Positions 32,491 to 45,258 of a stretch of DNA of 64,000 bases are shown piece by piece; position 1 is the stretch's first letter; the number at the start of each line of letters is the position of its first letter. The position numbers and the translations under genes were made by a program. Below the pieces are notes generated by a model. It was not told the DNA's origin. It was given only the letters and a program-made list of their open reading frames with translations, and ran no database searches. The stretch is taken from the NCBI GenBank assembly GCA_022385805.1, contig MU277671.1:876808-940807 (forward strand), given 5' to 3'. The stretch comes from Pilatotrama ljubarskyi. Its lineage: Eukaryota; Basidiomycota; Agaricomycetes; Polyporales; Polyporaceae.

Positions 32491-35400
32491 ATGGATCCTG
32501 GGCCATCCAACATACCCCCGGACCGCTCTCTTCCTCCTCGTCACCATCCCCATCCCCGACCGCACAGTCCTCGTCGACCAAAGACCGCCGACGACGCCGT
32601 CCCGCTCGCTCGCCCTCGCACCCCTCTCCAGCACAAACTCCCGGCGCCCACCCCACGACCCGGGCTGCCCCCGCAGTTCCTAGACAGCCACTACAACACG
32701 CGCGCGAGCGCCCCGTCCTCGCCCTCGCGCAACAGAACGCCGCGGAAGACACCCAAGCCGCCGCTGAGCCCCCACACCCAGATCCTCGCCATGAGTGCCA
32801 CCGACGGAGGCGGCCCTGCTGGCACGCCCGGAGAAGGGAGGGCGCTGAACGTGTCCGATGCGCTCGGCTACCTCGACGCGGTCAAGCAGCAGTTCCAAGA
32901 CAAGCCGGACGTGTACAACCACTTTCTGGACATCATGAAGGACTTCAAGAGCCAGGTGTGAGTACTTTCTGATCCGCCTTGTCGTCCGCATGCACCCATC
33001 GGGTGGCATGGTGGCATGAGCCACCCTCTCCTTGGGTGCCATCGGCTTCTATCTGATCATCCGTCCTCATTGCGCGTCCTTGTATTCTGCAGGATCGACA
33101 CGCCCGGGGTCATCGAACGCGTCTCCATGCTCTTCCACGGAAACCCCTACCTCATCCAAGGGTTCAACACTTTTCTCCCTCCCGGATACCGCATAGAATT
33201 GAACACCGACCATTCCGACATGATCACCGTCACCACCCCTATGGGCCGGACGACCCAGCGCACCACCATGTACGGCATACCCTCTCTTGCGCACGACTCT
33301 ATGGTCGCGCCCGGCATGGTTCCTCCTTATTCTCAGCCACCGTTTGGCCTGCCCCCGCCCCCGGTGCTTCCCGTCGGTGCAGGAACTGGTTCGCGTCCCA
33401 TCACACCCAATCCCATGCATGCGCACCCGCCACCCCATATCGCAGCGGAGATGCAGGGCATGCGGCCATCTCTATCCCACTCGCCTGCTATGCAGGGCGG
33501 CCGCGAAGACAATAGCGCCGTGTCCATGCTCAACAGCTTGAACGCACGCCAGACGGACAAGGCACCGAACGGCGAGTTCCACCACGCGATCAACTACCTG
33601 AACAAGATCAAGCTGCGATACCAGGACGATCCGGAGACGTACAAGCAGTTCCTGGAGATTTTGCAGACGTACCAGAAGGAACAGCGGCACGTGCAGGATG
33701 TGAGCCACTCCTTTGTCCTAGCGCTCGGACCGTTCGGCTAAGATTTGGTGCCACTCAAAGCAGTCACAAGTATATGCGCAAGTCCAGATGTTGTTCAAGG
33801 ACGCCCCCGATCTCATGGCCGAGTTCAAGGACTTTCTGCCAGAGGCGTCCGCTCCTCCGACGCACCCCGCTGGACTGGTAGGCATACTGCCACAGCCTAC
33901 TGCAGGCCCTGGTGTACCGGGCACCTTCGGGCAGCCTGAGCTTGCGCAAGCAGACAAGAGCGCGAAGCAGCCGAATAGACGGAGAAAGCGTCCGGAGAAG
34001 GAGCCGGCCGCTACTCAGAAGACTGCTGGTGGTCGGGTAAGTGTTCGAGTGGCTCAGCATTCCCAGTGGCTCACTTGTAGTTATGTCATTACAGGCTCCC
34101 AAGCGCGCGAAGACAGGCCAGAAACCAGAAACTGCATCTCCCAAGTACTCTCCTTACCAAGTTCCCCACTCGCCACAGCCCGTCAATGTGCACGTCCATC
34201 CTGCTATGGCTGCGCCCATGCACGCGCCTGGGCCACATCCCATCCGTCCCGCTAGCGTCGGACCCAGCGCGTCCGGGCCCTCGGCGAGCGACGAGCTGCT
34301 CTTCTTCGACCGCGCGAAGAAGGCTCTGGAGAGCGGCGGCACGTACGACGAGTTCCTGAAGCTGCTCAACCTCTTCTCGCGCGACATCATTGACACGAAG
34401 ACGCTCGTCGACCGGGCGGAGATATTCCTGGGCGACGGCGACCTCATGGCCCAGTTCAAGGACCTCTTGAGCTGGGACGACAAGCTTGGGAACCGTGACG
34501 AGGGCCCGCCTGGCAGTCTGCGCACCAGCGCGCCGGATTACTACACGGCACGGCCGCCAGATGATGGGCAGGGTCCAAGTTACCGACGGCTACCTGACAG
34601 TGTGAGTGGACTTGAGGATCTGTCAGTTTAGGCACTTGTCTCATGGCGTCGGATGTGCAGGAGGTGCGACTCGCGTGCTCGGGGCGCGACCGTCTCTGCT
34701 GGTCGGTGCTCAACGATGAATGGGTCTCGCACCCCACCTGGGCGTCGGAGGAGGCGGGCTTCATGACGCACAAGAAGAACTCGTTCGAAGATACCCTGCA
34801 TAAGAGCGAGGAGGAGCGGCACGAATTCCAAGTGCAGATCGAGGCGCTCACTCGCACGATCGCCGTGCTCGAGCCGCTCGAAGCGCGCATCGAGGGCATG
34901 TCTGCCGAAGAGCGCGCGGCATTCCGGCTCAAGCCCAACCTCGGCGGCATGTCGCGCACGATCTACGAGCGCATCATCAAGCGAGTGTACGGGTACGACG
35001 CGGGGAACGAGGTCCTGCGCGCGCTGAAGGAGACGCCGGCGGTGGCGGTGCCCGTTGTGCTCGCGCGGCTCCGGCGCAAGGACGAGGAGTGGCGGCGCGC
35101 GCAGCGCGAGTGGAACCGGACGTGGCGGGAGATCGACGCGAAGAACTTTTACAAGGCGCTCGACCACCAGGGGATCACGTTCAAGCAGAACGACAAGAAG
35201 AACATCACCGCGAAGCACTTCGTGCTCGAGATCGAGAGTGCGAAGGCGGCGCAGGTGAAGGAGCGAGACCGGGAGACGGCGAGCAGCTCGGGCAGCTCGA
35301 GGAGGTCCGCGTCGAGTACGCTGCCCACGCGGTCGCTCGGACATCAGCTCGAGTACTCCTTCGAGGACGTTGGGGTGCTGCACGACGCCGTGAAGCTCAT

Positions 35401-37266
35401 CTTCTCGTACCTCGACCATTCGCCGCAGCAGTACAGCATGGCTGAGCGCCGTGGCATCGAACGGTTCCTCCGTGCGTTCATCCCCGTGCTATTCATGTTC
35501 CCGCCGCAGGAGTTCAACAGCGCCTGTGGCCCCCTGACCCCCGGGCACGAGGAGGATTCCGCAGAGGAGGCGTCGCTTCCCGCCGATGACGAGAACGGGA
35601 CCACCGCGGCAGCAGAGGCTAAAGCCGCAGCGGTGGACGGGGAGAATACATCGCCTCCACAAGAGGGTGTGTCAGCGCAGGACCTCCGCAAGCGGCTGCT
35701 CAAGACCGCACAGGAAACGGCGCAGGATGCGCGGGACAGCGGGTCATCGATGGTCACAAACTCGACGTCTCCGGCGGCAAGCGATAGTCCCCAAGAAGCT
35801 GCTTCGAGGACGAATGTAGAGCACGGGGCAAGAGTCCGCGAGCAGGAAGCCCGCACTAATCCCGAGGATATCTGGGTGAGGGAACTGAAGGCGAGCGGGG
35901 CTCTGGGCGCAGGCGAGACGCCGCTTGCGCGACGACCCTTCTTCGCGAGCACGACGTTCTATACGTTGCTTCGCTTGCTACAGGTACGCTTCTCCTGTCG
36001 TAACGTCATGGGCGGTTTCGCTGACTGATTCGTTTCTCTATTTTCGCTGTTGGGGCCGGCCTTTGCATGCGTTCAGCTGCTGTACTCGCGGCTGCTGGTG
36101 TGTAAGGAGATCGGTGCTCAAATGGCGGCGGAGAAGCACGCGTCGCTACTCGCGAATCCGATCGCGGTTGAGCTCGGGCTGGACGAGCCTAATGGGCCGT
36201 CGGTCGTGTTGCAACAGGCGATGGAGGCGTTCGGTGACGGGCGGGGTGGGGAAGAGCCCAACGTGCTATATCTGTATCTCCTGGACGCGTGCGAGAAGGT
36301 CTTCGAGAACGAGCTGGACCAGGCAACGTTCGAGGAGCATATGCGGTGGTTTTTCCGAACAAAGGTAAGGCTGTCGAATGGCGAATTATAGCTCTGGGTG
36401 CCGTTCGATTGCTGACGCGAGGTCCCCGGCGATTAGGCTTACAACGTGTTCACGCTCGACAGAGTCATCGGGGCGATCATCAAGCAGGTAAGCGCAGAGG
36501 AAGGCTACTGTGCTATTTTGCGCTGCAGGTGGCTGGCGTGCTCACTCGTTATATTTGCAAGGTTCAAACCGTGCTCGCCGACCACAAATGCCAGGAGCTG
36601 TGGTACATGTTGCGGCAGGCACGGAATGCGGAAAAGGCGGCGAGGATGCATGACATCATCCGCTATCGCAGAGAGGCCGAGCGTCACGTCGGGTCAGACG
36701 AGAAGCTGTATAGGCTGGACTGGGTGCGTGTGGTGGAGGTTCTGGGAGTGGAGTTACGGCTAACTTGCGAGGCTGGATGCGGCAGGACGCGGCGTCGAAG
36801 AGGCTGCGAATACAGTTGATGGGGCCGGAGGACCCGACGGTGGACGAGGACGAGACGGCGGAGGGGCGGTGGCGGGGGTACGTCGCGTCGTACGTGATGG
36901 TGCACCCGAGCGAGTGGGTGCCGAGCGCGAGCAACTATGGGCCGGTGTTCTTGAAGCGGTATGTGATGTTCAAATTTAGGACGTGAGCGTGTATGAGGGG
37001 AGGATGCAGGGAATGCTGATCGCACTACTATTATTAGGAACATGCAACATGAGGGGGCGGAGGAGGGCAGGGACGGGGAGGTTGTGGAGGAGAAGGGGAT
37101 GCGTGTGCAGGTCGAGCGGGGGAGCTACAAGCTGCTGTACGAGGCGGGCGGCGAGGACGTGCTCTGGCGTCGGCGGGGGCGGGAGGCGGGGCGGCGACTG
37201 GGGGAGCGGGCAGTCGCGCGAGAGGAAGAGCGCCGGCGTCTGTTTGGGCGAGTGGTGGGGCGGTGA
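32491..37266 (+). CDS. SIN3: SIN3 histone-deacetylase co-repressor
   Basis: Scaffold of the Sin3-Rpd3 histone deacetylase complex in the nucleus. Ten exons (32491-32957, 33093-33699, 33764-34036, 34095-34601, 34661-35983, 36077-36364, 36437-36487, 36562-36727, 36772-36958, 37038-37266) give 1365 aa. Three paired amphipathic helix domains are visible: PAH1 ([20 protein letters not shown]), PAH2 ([20 protein letters not shown]), PAH3 ([20 protein letters not shown]). The HDAC-interaction region follows ([59 protein letters not shown]). The conserved C-terminal region holds [30 protein letters not shown] and [20 protein letters not shown]. The junction at 36727/36772 is less certain than the others. 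Only 88 bp separate its stop from the next downstream open frame. Confidence 0.95.
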
Positions 37267-37354
37267 TTGGGTGGATATTTATAGGGGCGTACTGTATATA
37301 AGTGTAGTCTATTGATAGCGTGCTAGTTGACGGATAAGTAGCGAATGATTTCGC

Positions 37355-40006
37355 ATGCAGTCTGAGTTATATCCGCTCCCATCGCCCCCTCGCCCATCTC
37401 TGCCCTCCGAGTCCGAGTCCTCCTCGCCGTCGCCGTCTCCGCCGACGCCGCCAAGCTCGTCCCCGCCGTCCTCCCTGGCTTGGCGTCTCCCAGCCCCGCC
37501 GTCCCTTGGCACTCCCCATCATCCTCCTCAGGTCTCAGACAATGCCATGCTCTCGCCTAGGCCGCCCTTGCTAGATTCCTCGTTGGCGTCTCCCCCTTCC
37601 TCCTCGTCCGCACGCATCTTCCAACGCTCTCCAAAGCGACCGTCGCGACTCTCGCCGAAACATTCCCAGCCTCCAGCCTCGCTATTGCCAGATCCCTCGT
37701 CCGGCATCCTAGCGCTCCTCGTCACTGTCGCCGGCTCTTCCTCCGTCGACGGCCACCCGCTTCACTCCGAACCTCCTCCAGACTTCCTCTGCCCCCGTCT
37801 CCACGCTTGGTCTCTCTCGCAGCCGCCTGCCTCCCCACCTGCTTCTCCAGAGTCGCCGTCTTGGTACTGGGAACCGTGTGACACCTCGGAAGCAGCCGCC
37901 TACATCGATCTCTCCGTCCGCCGCCGCAAGAGACGCACTCGACGAAACGCAGCCAACATCGCGGACAAGTACACGCAAGGTCCGGACGGGCGGTGGAGAA
38001 AGGCCGATTCTTGGGAGCTATACGGTTCTTCATCCTGTCCTGTACGTCCTCGCCTCTCGTTCATCCCCTGTCTTCCCGTGTAACCCCTTCCACAGCCGTC
38101 AGGGTGTATGGACACACCTGAGCCCACAGAGTTGCCTGTTCAGGACGACCAGGTGGCGGATACATCCCCCTCCGTTACCGCGACGGCCAGCAAGTCTGCA
38201 TCTCCTTCACTTCCCCCAGGCTGGGATAAAGACAAGGTCGACGATGACATGACCGGCATCATACTCGGCCTCTCACTATCGCTAGCGGTGGCGCTCATCA
38301 TCTTCATGATGGCAATCGTCCGATGGCGACAGAAACGTCACAAGCGACGCGACAAGGATGCGGAGAACACGTCCTCCGTGCTCGACGGACGAAGCGTGGA
38401 GGAGAGCGAGGATCTCAAACGCGCTCGCGCGCAGCAGCGCTTGTGGGCGAAAGCATCTGCAAAGTGGGTTGCGAACGTCAGGCAGTCGGCCAGACGGCGT
38501 CGTCGGATGGCCGCTGCGGCCAAGGACTTGGACGGTAGGGTTATGAGAGAGGCGCAGGCCTCTACGTCTGCCGTCTCGCTTGCCCGGACGCATACTGCAC
38601 ACGACGTTGACCGCCGCTCATCAAGAGCGTCATCCCTCCGCAGGTCCTCCATCAGGCCACGCTCTCGGTCCCCAAGCCCTGCCTCGTCATATCGACACAG
38701 AGAGGGCGCCGCAGGCGGGGCACTTGGGGAACCCACCTCGCCTCCTCACTACCCACCCGCATACCTTCAGAGTTCGTCTTCGAATTCTGCATCAGCAACG
38801 TACCAGCACCACCCCCACGTATATTCCCGCTGGCGTTCCCACCCGCTTGACATCGCGCCGGACTCGCACTACCACGCTGCTGGCGCGCCCCCACCCCCAC
38901 CACTACCACCACCGCTCCATCCTGAGTCCGATTCGTCTCCGCCCTGCTCCGCTGACAGGTCGCCTCCGCCGCCGCTCTCACCCCTGCCCTACGAGCCGCC
39001 GGTGCACTCTGCGCACGTCGCCGTGGACGACAAGGCCGTCCTCGCACGCCTCGCGCACTTCGCCAGCGCACCTCCTCCCGCTCCCTCTCATGCAGACAGT
39101 GCCGTACCTTCCCATCCAGAGCAGATGCCTGGGGATGGAGGATCGTCGGAAATGCGGCCCTCGGTGCCAGTCCTCGACGATGATCCGTTCGAAGGGACCG
39201 CCTTGGGCATTGAGTTCGACGTGGTCGCGAGTCTTCCCTCGGACCGGCGCCCTGTCCTTGGACTCGGGCTTAGACATGGGCTCGCCAGCCAGGCACACGA
39301 CACGTCCTCCGCTCCTCCCCACGGTACGCCTGCGCCTCCGCACCAGTGCGGCCTCGACCCGCGGTTTCCTGGATTCAATTCGGTGCCAATGGGGGCAATG
39401 GCCGAAGAAGGCTTCCACGATCCCGCAGACGGAGAGGTCCCGTCGTACGCGGAGGACGTGCGCCAGCACGGTCCGCTGCTCGTGCTTCCGCCACCACCTG
39501 CGAAGGTACCGCTCACGGGCCCGCTGTTCTATGAGTACCCGGACGAGTTCGAGCGCGATGTCGAGACGGTCGAACCTCTCGATGAGCCTTCCGCTCCTCC
39601 GTTCGGGGAACCGTCCTCCCCTCCTCTCCCCGCACACGCTCCGATGATCACCCCAAGCGCGCCTCCACTCGAGTATGTGGACGAGGCACCGCCAGGGTCG
39701 GAAGGCCTCCTTCCATCTGCGCCGCCGTTAGACTTCGAGGATGACGGTTCCGGCTCTGGCTGTGGTTCTCCCTCTCCCATTCTCGCATACGTGCCTGCTG
39801 TGAGTCATAGCGGGCACCACCTGTCAGAGCCACTAGGCGGCAGCGGCGGAGTTGCCCGTAGCGCCCCGCTATCGCCCTCCCCTGACGATCGAAGAAATGC
39901 CAGAGCCCGTGGCAGCGCGAGCACAAACGGAGCTGCGGCAGAGGCGCGCGAGGACGACAGCGAGGAAGGCGAGGCCGAGCCGGGCCCTCCACGGTACCTT
40001 CCATAG
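37355..40006 (+). CDS. Single-pass membrane protein with PPxY and PSAP motifs
   Basis: 865 aa from two exons (37355-38041, 38096-40006). One strong membrane helix (GIILGLSLSLAVALIIFMMA, about residues 282-302) is followed directly by WRQKRHKRRDKD, so the 560-residue C-terminal part should be cytosolic. That tail is Pro/Ser-rich. It contains PPHYPPAY (two overlapping-in-series PPxY motifs, about 445-452), three PSAP motifs (about 727, 749 and 769) and PPRY four residues from the end. PPxY binds WW domains of Nedd4/Rsp5 ubiquitin ligases; P(S/T)AP binds the Vps23/Tsg101 subunit of ESCRT-I. The combination suggests an adaptor for ubiquitin-dependent membrane sorting, reminiscent of yeast Rcr1/Rcr2 or other Rsp5 adaptors (inference). 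The N-terminal 230 residues are low-complexity; the true start may be a later ATG such as 37549. Confidence 0.78.
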
Positions 40007-43000
40007 CGGCGGGACAGGCTTTCCTGATATCGGGACCAGGGCGTCGGTCTCTCGACCGCCTGCGCTCGCGCTCGACCACCTGCATGCTCGTACGTGTGAG
40101 TACGCAGGCTTCTGCTCGCTGCTTCGCGGCATGTGCCCGCGCGTAACGGACGGAGCTTGGAGCCTGATGCCAGCCGCTGTGGCCTAGCGTTGTTCCGACT
40201 CAATACTCGACGTCGAACAAGGACAGATGCTTGATGTTCGCTCCTCGGGATCACGCCATCATCCAAGCATGTGTCCACCCATATGCCATCCGCCGTTCCA
40301 CCCATTGCTGCTATCCGTGCTGGACCCAAGTATTGTACGTACGACCGTGTATTAATGGTCTAGCCTTCGCTGCCAGCTCGCTCTGTTGGGGGTACACATG
40401 CCAAAGGTGTGTTGTTATCACTACGTACATGCATCCCATACGCCCGCTTCGCCCGGTCACGTTCCAGCTCGAGCGTGGCCGGGCTTCGCAGCGGTAATGT
40501 CGGACTGTTCGCATTCGCTTCTCTATGTCTGCGCATCTACATAGCATCAATCATCAGTACCACCATCCGGACCATATGCATCATCAGCTGCTGCTGCGTC
40601 CCCTACTGCAATTGTACTGTTTAGTGGAAGCATTCGATCGATGATTCGCATTCTACAGCCCGCGTGGTCCTCTCGCTTCATCGACAAAACATGTCCCCTC
40701 GGGCCTCGGACGTGAGTGACGATTCAATATTCACATCTCAGCAGGTTCGTCGAGAGCAAATACATACTCGCTATGTACTGTACTGCGAGCTCCACCCCGT
40801 GTATGCGGTGCCTCGCGCGTCAAAGGCAACAACCCCGCGATGATCATCTGTAGTGATTGAGCGGGTCAAACGCACCCGTCTGGCGCAGTACGCTCTTCTG
40901 GCTGAACCGTTCATGGCGTGGAAGGCGCTGCGACTGCGGCCATCGTCCTCCGCGAATTTCTCCTTCGGTCTGGACTCTGCAGATGGTACGGTATTTCGTC
41001 GGGACCCGGGGGCGCCTGAACACTATATATATATATCGTTTCTGGACCGCAAGAAGCCTGCGGCCTGCACTGTCGTGCATGTGCGTCACCTCGATGACGA
41101 TGACCGTGGTGGTGGCGGTGGCGGCGGCTTGATATGCACTGTGCGGCAGCGATACAAAAGCGGACGTCGATACTTTGCAGGGTCGCAGACGGCGAAGCGC
41201 GCGAAACGCGAAACGGTGGCCCGGGGCCCGATGCCTCCCGAGCTATCCCCGCGCGCGACTTATGGACCGGATGGCGGGCACAGCAGTCTGATCATGAGCA
41301 ACGGACGGGGCGAGCCTCTGTATGTGATATTGTTAGTGTGCAGACCTGCCTGAAGCGCGGGATTGCTTCATTGTATGCACGCACGGACCTATGATACTTC
41401 GCGTGTATGCTCGACCTCAGGCTTCAGGCCATACGGGGAGAGAGACCGGACGCGATTGTCGGTGTTTCGTACACTGCGGTGGCATGAAGCGGATCAGCCT
41501 GGCTTAGGTACAGGAGACTGCGCAGGTGTGTGGAGACGAGGATTATTGACACGACATCAGACCTGCCAGAGACCGGCGTGTCCACTAACGCTGCGCTCGC
41601 CGTCAAGCGGCAATACGCGCGCGCAGACAGCAGACCGGTGCAGAAGGAACCTCTGAGGCGACAAAGCCGACGCTACTTCCAGACGGTCCGCAAATACGCA
41701 TCAGCGCCGTACGTACGCCTCAGAGCCATTGCGGTTGGAAGTTGGCGAGCTGCCACCCACAAACGGCATCGCACAGGTACGGCGCCCACGCTGTAACTGG
41801 ACAGGGCGTATGAGTCAGTGTCCGTCATGAGCGGGATGGCGGAGATAACACAAGCACGTACACTAGTATACATTCGCGGCGATGCACTTTGGAAGGTGGA
41901 CAGTCGAGCTGTCGCTCAAGGACCAAGGTGGGCTGACTGAACCCTAGGCCTCATCGTGCGGGAGAGACCGGGGCCATCTGCACGCCTTATATCCGTTCCT
42001 GCTTCTCAGCGCGGGCCGCAGCACCACCAGTACTCAATATCCACTAGTCGAGGGCTATCGAAGAGCCTGAACCTCCCGGGTCGGACGCACCAAACAAAAT
42101 TCTGTTGCCTTCGTGGCGCGGACAAACTCTGATGGGTCTGCTGAGCGTGCCTCCTCCCCAGCCTACTCCGCCGGACGCTCTCGAGCGCACCCGCACCAGC
42201 CCCAGCGCAGAGTCGGGTGACGCAGCGGGTTCCCAGCCCTCGAGCGTCGAAGAGTCACAAGGCCCTCCTGAGGGAAGGGGTACCCCAGACGCCTCCCATC
42301 TGCGCCCGCGTCCTGGCGTGGGAGGGCAAGCAGGCGAGGACAGGGCGGGACCTCGAGAGCCCCTCAGCCTGCGCGCGTGAAGCTTGAAAGGTTGAGCGTG
42401 TGTCCAACGTACCCCGGCGGGTGTTGGGTGCCCGTAGCCGAATATAGTCACCGTAGTCCCAGCTACTATATTCGCAGCTGGGTGGGTCGCATCAGACTTC
42501 GAGCCCTCGTACACTGCTCCCGGTGCGTCAGAAGCAGCCGTCTTCGCCAGTGCGACGGTGTCGAGTAGTACGTACGCGCCTTACCTACGCGTCTGGGCTG
42601 GAGAAACGTCCCCCGGCGGTTGGAAGTTGGGCGTGAGACGCGCGGTCGTCTGCGCATGCGCTACCGTGAGACAGCATCTGTATGATTGGCAGTACTTGAT
42701 CAACAGAGAGACCCAGGAAGTGGCCGGTCGGAGGGCTGATACGTGCGCAGATCTGCAGGCGATCGCAGGGCCTGGAGTGCTCTGTAGCTGAGCAAGACAG
42801 ACCATATTCGTGGTGCTGGGCACTTCGGAGCCAGGGCCTGCTATCAGTCCGACGGTTCGCCGCAAGCCTGTCCGCGAAAGCATGCTCAGTAAGCCTGCTG
42901 TGCTATTGCCAGCACATGAGACCATGAACATATAGCGAAGGAGCGGAAGCAGTATGGTCGTGGTCGCTTGCAGAGGTTGTTACGTTCGCGCTGTGGCGGT

Positions 43001-43638
43001 GGGACCCAGAGACGCGGATGTTCCAACTACGATGCCTAAATCAGGTGCGCCGCACTACCGCGCCCTCTCGGCTGCGACGTATCAGCACACATACGCCCAC
43101 GGGCCATGATCCAGACCTACAGCTTCTGTATGCGCAGGCCATATTTGACATACATAGGGGCGTGTCCTGCATGCATATGCGTGGTCAAGGAACCACACCC
43201 GTCAAGCACAAGTTCTTATTCTAAGGACGGCTCGCGACGGCATCCTCCCAGTGCTCCCGTCCAAGTGTTGCCAATCTCCGCGGAACGCCCACCGTCTGAG
43301 AAGTTCGCAGTCTTGAAATACCGACCGAAGTGCGAACCGCTGCGCATACACTCGAGGCTAAACAGAGATCATGTGTGACAATATGCGACGATTACGATAA
43401 CAGTACTATGCAATACAACGTGCGTTCGTAATGGAAGCGGCGGACGGTGGCCGAGTAGTGAAGGCTTGCAGGTTGGAGGTGGTAAATGCGGGAGAAGGTA
43501 GTGTAAAGGGAACATCGTACGATTACAGAGTGTCATTGACAATGCCACAACGCCAGGCGGTCCGAATTGGATCTGAGCGAGGACCTATGGGATGGCATTA
43601 GTATGTTATGTAGCAAAAAGGTCGAGATTCACTCACGT
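40007..43638. other. Large intergenic stretch, 3.6 kb
   Basis: No supported gene, tRNA or transposon. Points seen: a TA dinucleotide run near 41024-41036; and a plus-strand frame from about 42050 to 42380 preceded by a splice-acceptor-like CCACTAG, coding for EEPEPPGSDAPNKILLPSWR and then a Pro/Ser/Gly-rich tail ending LSLRA-stop. That frame may be a terminal exon whose upstream exons I cannot find. The 40853-41353 frame is probably chance. Left end is the 3' flank of the PPxY/PSAP gene, right end the 3' flank of the DUF6533-type gene. Confidence 0.45.
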
Positions 43639-45258
43639 CTACATGGTTGTCTTTTCGACCTCCACACGGATCCCGCTCACAGGACTGCCTAGGCCGATCT
43701 CGCCTGCATAGACAGCCGCCTCGACGTCTGCCTTGTACGTGTGGAGGTGGTCCAGCTCCAGCGCGCTCGCGGTCCCCATCGCGTCTCCGGGGATACTACC
43801 AATCGTGCTCAGCACGACGCCCTGGGGACGCATAATTGCCTTTGAGCCGCCGCGTCCCTGCATTCCAAAGCCGAAACCCAAACCAGAGAAGGGAGATCCC
43901 GGGCTTGACTTGGACGACGTGACTCCAGCGGTGAATGCGATCGTGCCCGTCGATTGGTTGACAGTCTCCGAGCCGCGCTCCCGAAGATCGAGAATAAGCC
44001 TGCAGGCGAGAATGGGGGATAGCATGACGCTCAGAGGTATGCAGATAGCGGAGATTGCTTGACGAGGTCTACAACAGCTGTCAGTACGCAAGATGTGCGG
44101 CATGTCGTTGACAAACTTACTGGAGGTAGAAGATGCCGTTGACCTGTCAATGATGACTGTGAGCATCACAGAAGTTGAGTGGTAGAGATTAGGGCTTACC
44201 AGGTTGGCAAAGGAGATGAGGATATAGTAGAAAACACCTGGATTGCCCATGTGAGCTTGCCGAACAACCTGGGCCGGACTCCTGTGAACGTACCTTCACG
44301 GAGGAATGTTTGAATCAGACGGCTGCTAGGTCCGCCGTTGCGCCGGCGGATGGAAATGGCCTTGCCGATGGTCATGAAAGTAACAATAGTATCATAGAGT
44401 AGCGGCGCGATCTGCGTAGTCGTGCGGCGAGGTGAGACGCGCAAGCAACAGAATATCAAGGCCGACTCACAAAGAATCCTAGACGACGACAAGATCAAGT
44501 CAGCGTTACCATTGGCACGACGAGCCACGTATCGACTCACCGAGGAGGTGCGCAGAGTGAGGCTTCGACATGGGGAAACATGGGCCAGTAGTCTATAAGT
44601 AGTGTAAGGCACGAGCTGTCGCTGCTGACAGAAGGCATGTACCTTTCCGGGAAGGAACGGGAGGACTACGAGTGGGGTCAGAGTGATTCGCAGTAAGAAG
44701 TGATGACGAAGGGACTCACGGAGCATCTGCGAAGTAGCAACGTAAAGCTGGTAGGAAATCATCCCAGCGAGGGCGACCACGAGGAAAAAGAGGACATAGA
44801 TGTTCCTATTGAAGAAGGCATATGTCCTGATGAGAAGGATACACTCTGCCGCGACCTGGTTCCACATCGCCAAGGAGACGGGAACCTGAAGAATTGACCG
44901 GATGTTGAGGACTCTCGTCGGATTTCTAAATCTCACACTTGCCTTGAAGACTTACCCTGAAGATCCGTTCGCAAGTCTCGAGCGTGTGGTTGACAGCAAA
45001 AGCCCACAGGAGGTACGGGACGACCGCCAATACCCAGTATCTGCATATTCCATCAGCATCGCAGAGCGACGATGTAGCTTGTGAAGACCTACCTGCACAA
45101 CAGGTACGCGACCTTGACAGGCGTCCAGCTCGTTTTCCAGATCTATCCTTAACCTCAGTACATATCGGCCGCTAGATCGTGAAAGCACATACGAAGCGCC
45201 ATTCCCGTTGGAGGCCGAAGAACCAGTCCCACACAACGACAGCATCTGCCGCAGCCAT
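43639..45258 (-). CDS. DUF6533-type fungal multi-pass membrane protein
   Basis: Basidiomycete integral membrane protein of unknown function. About a dozen small exons can be joined. The N-terminus at 45258 is MAAADAVVVWDWFFGLQREW, then RFIWKTSWTPVKVAYLLCRY, matching the DUF6533 pattern (aromatic/Asp pair, Glu-x-x-x-x-Trp, Arg-Tyr). Hydrophobic segments follow: WVLAVVPYLLWAFAV, IYVLFFLVVALAGMISYQLY, IAPLLYDTIVTFMTIG, YYILISFANLVNGIFYL, AICIPLSVMLSPILACRLIL. The soluble C-terminal tail has Ser/Gly-rich sequence and ends EVEKTTM. One exon, GGATTCTTT minus its first base, is only 8 nt. Such proteins form large families in agaricomycetes; a receptor-like role has been suggested only by topology. 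The region upstream holds no convincing further exon. Confidence 0.82.

Noticed and set aside
38580..39647. 355-codon frame overlapping the PPxY/PSAP gene in another frame
   Set aside because: Shadow of Pro/Ser-rich coding DNA; Arg/Thr/Ser-rich and without structure, while the called frame has a membrane helix and motifs.
40853..41353. Plus-strand frame of 166 codons with an Asp/Gly run
   Set aside because: Unconvincing composition, crosses a TA repeat, no promoter-like leader or homology pattern recognised.
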